Positions 12,369-13,941 of a stretch of DNA of 13,941 bases are shown here, piece by piece. Each line of letters opens with the position of its first letter. The first letter of the stretch is position 1. The notes under the pieces were generated by a model. It was not told where the DNA came from and searched no databases. It saw only the letters and a list, made by a program, of their open reading frames with translations. Position numbers and translations under genes: made by a program. Origin of the DNA: Flavobacteriales bacterium UBA2798 (lineage in GTDB: Bacteria > Bacteroidota > Bacteroidia > Flavobacteriales_D > UBA2798); assembly GCA_002351955.1 (NCBI GenBank), contig DEHO01000043.1, positions 9,314 through 23,254 on the forward strand, read 5' to 3'.

Positions 12369-13941
12369 ATGAAAACAATTCTCCTCCATTTCATTTCGCG
12401 ATTCTTTGTAATAATGAGCCTGGTGCTCATCAGCAAAGACGCCTACTCAACTCACGCACAAAGTGCCGACATCACCTATACCTGTGTCGGCGGGAACACC
12501 TACAATGTGCGATTAGCCTTCTACCGCGACTGCGCGGGCGTGGCAGCTCCTAACACGGTAAGCATTAACGTTGCATCGGTATCGTGCGGACAAAACTTCA
12601 ATGTGAACATGAACCGCATTCCAAACACTGGAATTGATGTTACACCAATTTGTCCGACCATGACCTCTCAGTGCGCCGGCGGAAATTATCCGGGCGTGCA
12701 GGAATGGGTTTATCAGGGAAATATTACTTTACCAGCGCAGTGCATTGATTGGGTGCTCAGCTTTAATCTCTGTTGCAGAAACAATGCCATTTCTACCATT
12801 AATAACCCGGGGGGTGATAATATTTATGTAGAGGCTCGCATCAACAACCTGATGTTTACCTGTAACAACTCACCGCAATTCTCGAATCGTCCGGTACCAT
12901 TTATCTGTGTGTCGCAAAACTATTGCTTCAATCATGGTGCAATCGATTCAGACGGCGACTCTCTGGTATACCAGTTGATTCCTCCAATGACAGGGCCTAA
13001 CACATCAGTAAATTATTTCCCCGGATATTCTGCAGCACAACCTTTAATGAGCGTTCCTGCAACAACTATTAATTCAGCAACCGGAGATATCTGTATGACA
13101 CCAACCATGCTTGAAGTTGGAGTAATGGCCGTAAGAGTTTCCGAATACCGCAACGGTGAGTTTGTTGGAAGTGTGATCCGTGATATTCAGGTGCGCGTTA
13201 TTCCCTGCACGAATTCAAATCCATCCATCACAGGAATTAACGGCGGAAATAATTTCAGTGCAAGCGTATGTGCAGGACAAACACTCAACTTCAATATTCT
13301 TTCCAGTGATCCCGATGCAGCACAAAACCTCAGCCTCAGCTGGAACAACGCTATAGCAGGCGCATCCTTTACAACGAATATTGCGCAACACCCAACGGGC
13401 ACATTCAGCTGGACACCAAACTCTACCATGATCTCATCAATTCCTTATTGCTTCACAGTAACAGTGACCGATGATAATTGTCCGCTCCTGGGTTCACAAA
13501 CTTATTCGTTCTGTATAACAGTTACAGGATTCAATATTACAGCAAGCAGTACACCAGCAAACTGTGGTGCCGCAAACGGTACAGCATCAGTCACCGTAAA
13601 CGGTGGTAATGCGCCCTACAGTTACAGTTGGTCGAGTGGAAATAATACCGCAAGTGTAAACGGATTACAGGCAGGAAACTATACTGTAAATGTAAGCGAC
13701 GCAACAGGTTGTATTATGTCGGCCAATACACTTGTTGCACAAGGCGCTGCTCCCGGCAATATTCAGCTATCTGCACAAAACGTTTCCTGCTTCGGTGGTA
13801 ACGATGGTGCTGCTACTGTAAATGCGAATGGTGGTCAGCAACCTTACACGTATCAATGGTCGAATGGCGGAACAAGCGCTACAATAACAGGATTAACTAC
13901 AGGCTTGTACAGTGTGAGCGTAACCACTGCAAATGGTTGTA
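12369..13941 (+). CDS. Large Cys-rich SprB-repeat surface adhesin, N-terminal part (runs off right edge)
   Basis: The frame is open from the ATG at 12369 to the window end, 524 complete codons without a stop. Residues 1-31 are a signal peptide (MKTILLHF onward, ending near THAQ). The N-terminal domain (about 32-280) starts SADITYTCVGGNTYNV and LAFYRDCAG, a layout recognisable from many Bacteroidota gliding-associated surface proteins, and is rich in Cys (for example NLCCRN), suggesting disulfides. An Ig/cadherin-like segment follows (about 285-390, with SSDPDAAQNLSLSW and FTVTVTDDNC), then two SprB-type repeats at 398-448 and 472-524. By family knowledge such proteins are carried by T9SS, end in a type A or B sorting domain (here beyond the window), and act in gliding or adhesion. 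The long leader with a maskable ribosome-binding site suggests post-transcriptional control. Confidence 0.87.
   Translation, partial: MKTILLHFISRFFVIMSLVLISKDAYSTHAQSADITYTCVGGNTYNVRLAFYRDCAGVAAPNTVSINVASVSCGQNFNVNMNRIPNTGIDVTPICPTMTSQCAGGNYPGVQEWVYQGNITLPAQCIDWVLSFNLCCRNNAISTINNPGGDNIYVEARINNLMFTCNNSPQFSNRPVPFICVSQNYCFNHGAIDSDGDSLVYQLIPPMTGPNTSVNYFPGYSAAQPLMSVPATTINSATGDICMTPTMLEVGVMAVRVSEYRNGEFVGSVIRDIQVRVIPCTNSNPSITGINGGNNFSASVCAGQTLNFNILSSDPDAAQNLSLSWNNAIAGASFTTNIAQHPTGTFSWTPNSTMISSIPYCFTVTVTDDNCPLLGSQTYSFCITVTGFNITASSTPANCGAANGTASVTVNGGNAPYSYSWSSGNNTASVNGLQAGNYTVNVSDATGCIMSANTLVAQGAAPGNIQLSAQNVSCFGGNDGAATVNANGGQQPYTYQWSNGGTSATITGLTTGLYSVSVTTANGC
13560..13712 (+). repeat. SprB-type repeat 1 of the adhesin
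   Basis: This encodes 51 residues from NCGAANGTASV through PYSYSWSSG and GLQAGNYTVNV to the closing DATGC. The pattern C-x(4)-NG-x-A-x-V, PY-Y-W, GL-x-x-G-Y-V and T-GC is the SprB repeat signature. Its opening Cys codon is 225 bases (75 residues) before that of repeat 2. Confidence 0.85.
13782..13940 (+). repeat. SprB-type repeat 2 of the adhesin
   Basis: This encodes 53 residues from VSCFGGNDGAATV through PYTYQWSNGG and GLTTGLYSVSV to the closing TANGC at the window edge. It carries the same signature as repeat 1 but the two differ in sequence, so they are diverged repeats, not a recent duplication. More copies probably follow. Confidence 0.85.

Overview
The window looks like chromosomal DNA of a Bacteroidota species, most like a Flavobacteriia-type lineage. 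Two genes encode type IX secretion cargo: one carries a gliding-associated (type B) C-terminal sorting domain and the other carries SprB-type repeats. There is also a DUF2490-like outer-membrane barrel, a DUF1003 protein and a mevalonate-pathway HMG-CoA reductase. GC content is about 40% by eye, coding is dense and ribosome-binding sites are weak. No tRNA, rRNA, insertion sequence, phage gene or CRISPR array was seen.

Layout. From 1 to 2561, on the minus strand, lie peroxiredoxin, HMG-CoA reductase and a secreted SUMF1-like protein that runs off the left edge. At 2699-3379 (plus) is the small barrel, ending stop-to-stop against a two-gene minus-strand unit of DNA photolyase and a four-helix membrane protein (5226 down to 3380, ATGA overlap). 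At 5314-7683 (plus) is a PKD-containing secreted protein with a type B sorting domain, again ending stop-to-stop against a minus-strand operon purN > marC > rnhA > small membrane protein (9765 down to 7684) whose four genes overlap by 1-4 bases. The rightmost part is all plus strand: DUF1003 protein, iodotyrosine-deiodinase-like nitroreductase, small secreted protein, a 396-base gene-free region, and the start of a Cys-rich SprB-repeat adhesin that runs off the right edge.

Most genes are housekeeping: purine synthesis, RNA-primer removal, light-driven DNA repair, peroxide detoxification and isoprenoid precursor supply. The accessory character lies in the secreted proteins and in the gene-free region before the adhesin. 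That region holds a perfect 14-bp palindrome, a possible promoter, and a leader that can fold in two mutually exclusive ways, one of which would cover the adhesin ribosome-binding site. A segment of the leader resembles the P2 arm of a SAM-I riboswitch but lacks the rest of that aptamer. I regard this leader as the best candidate for something undescribed. The second point is an HMG-CoA reductase that has Gln where class I enzymes have their catalytic Glu.
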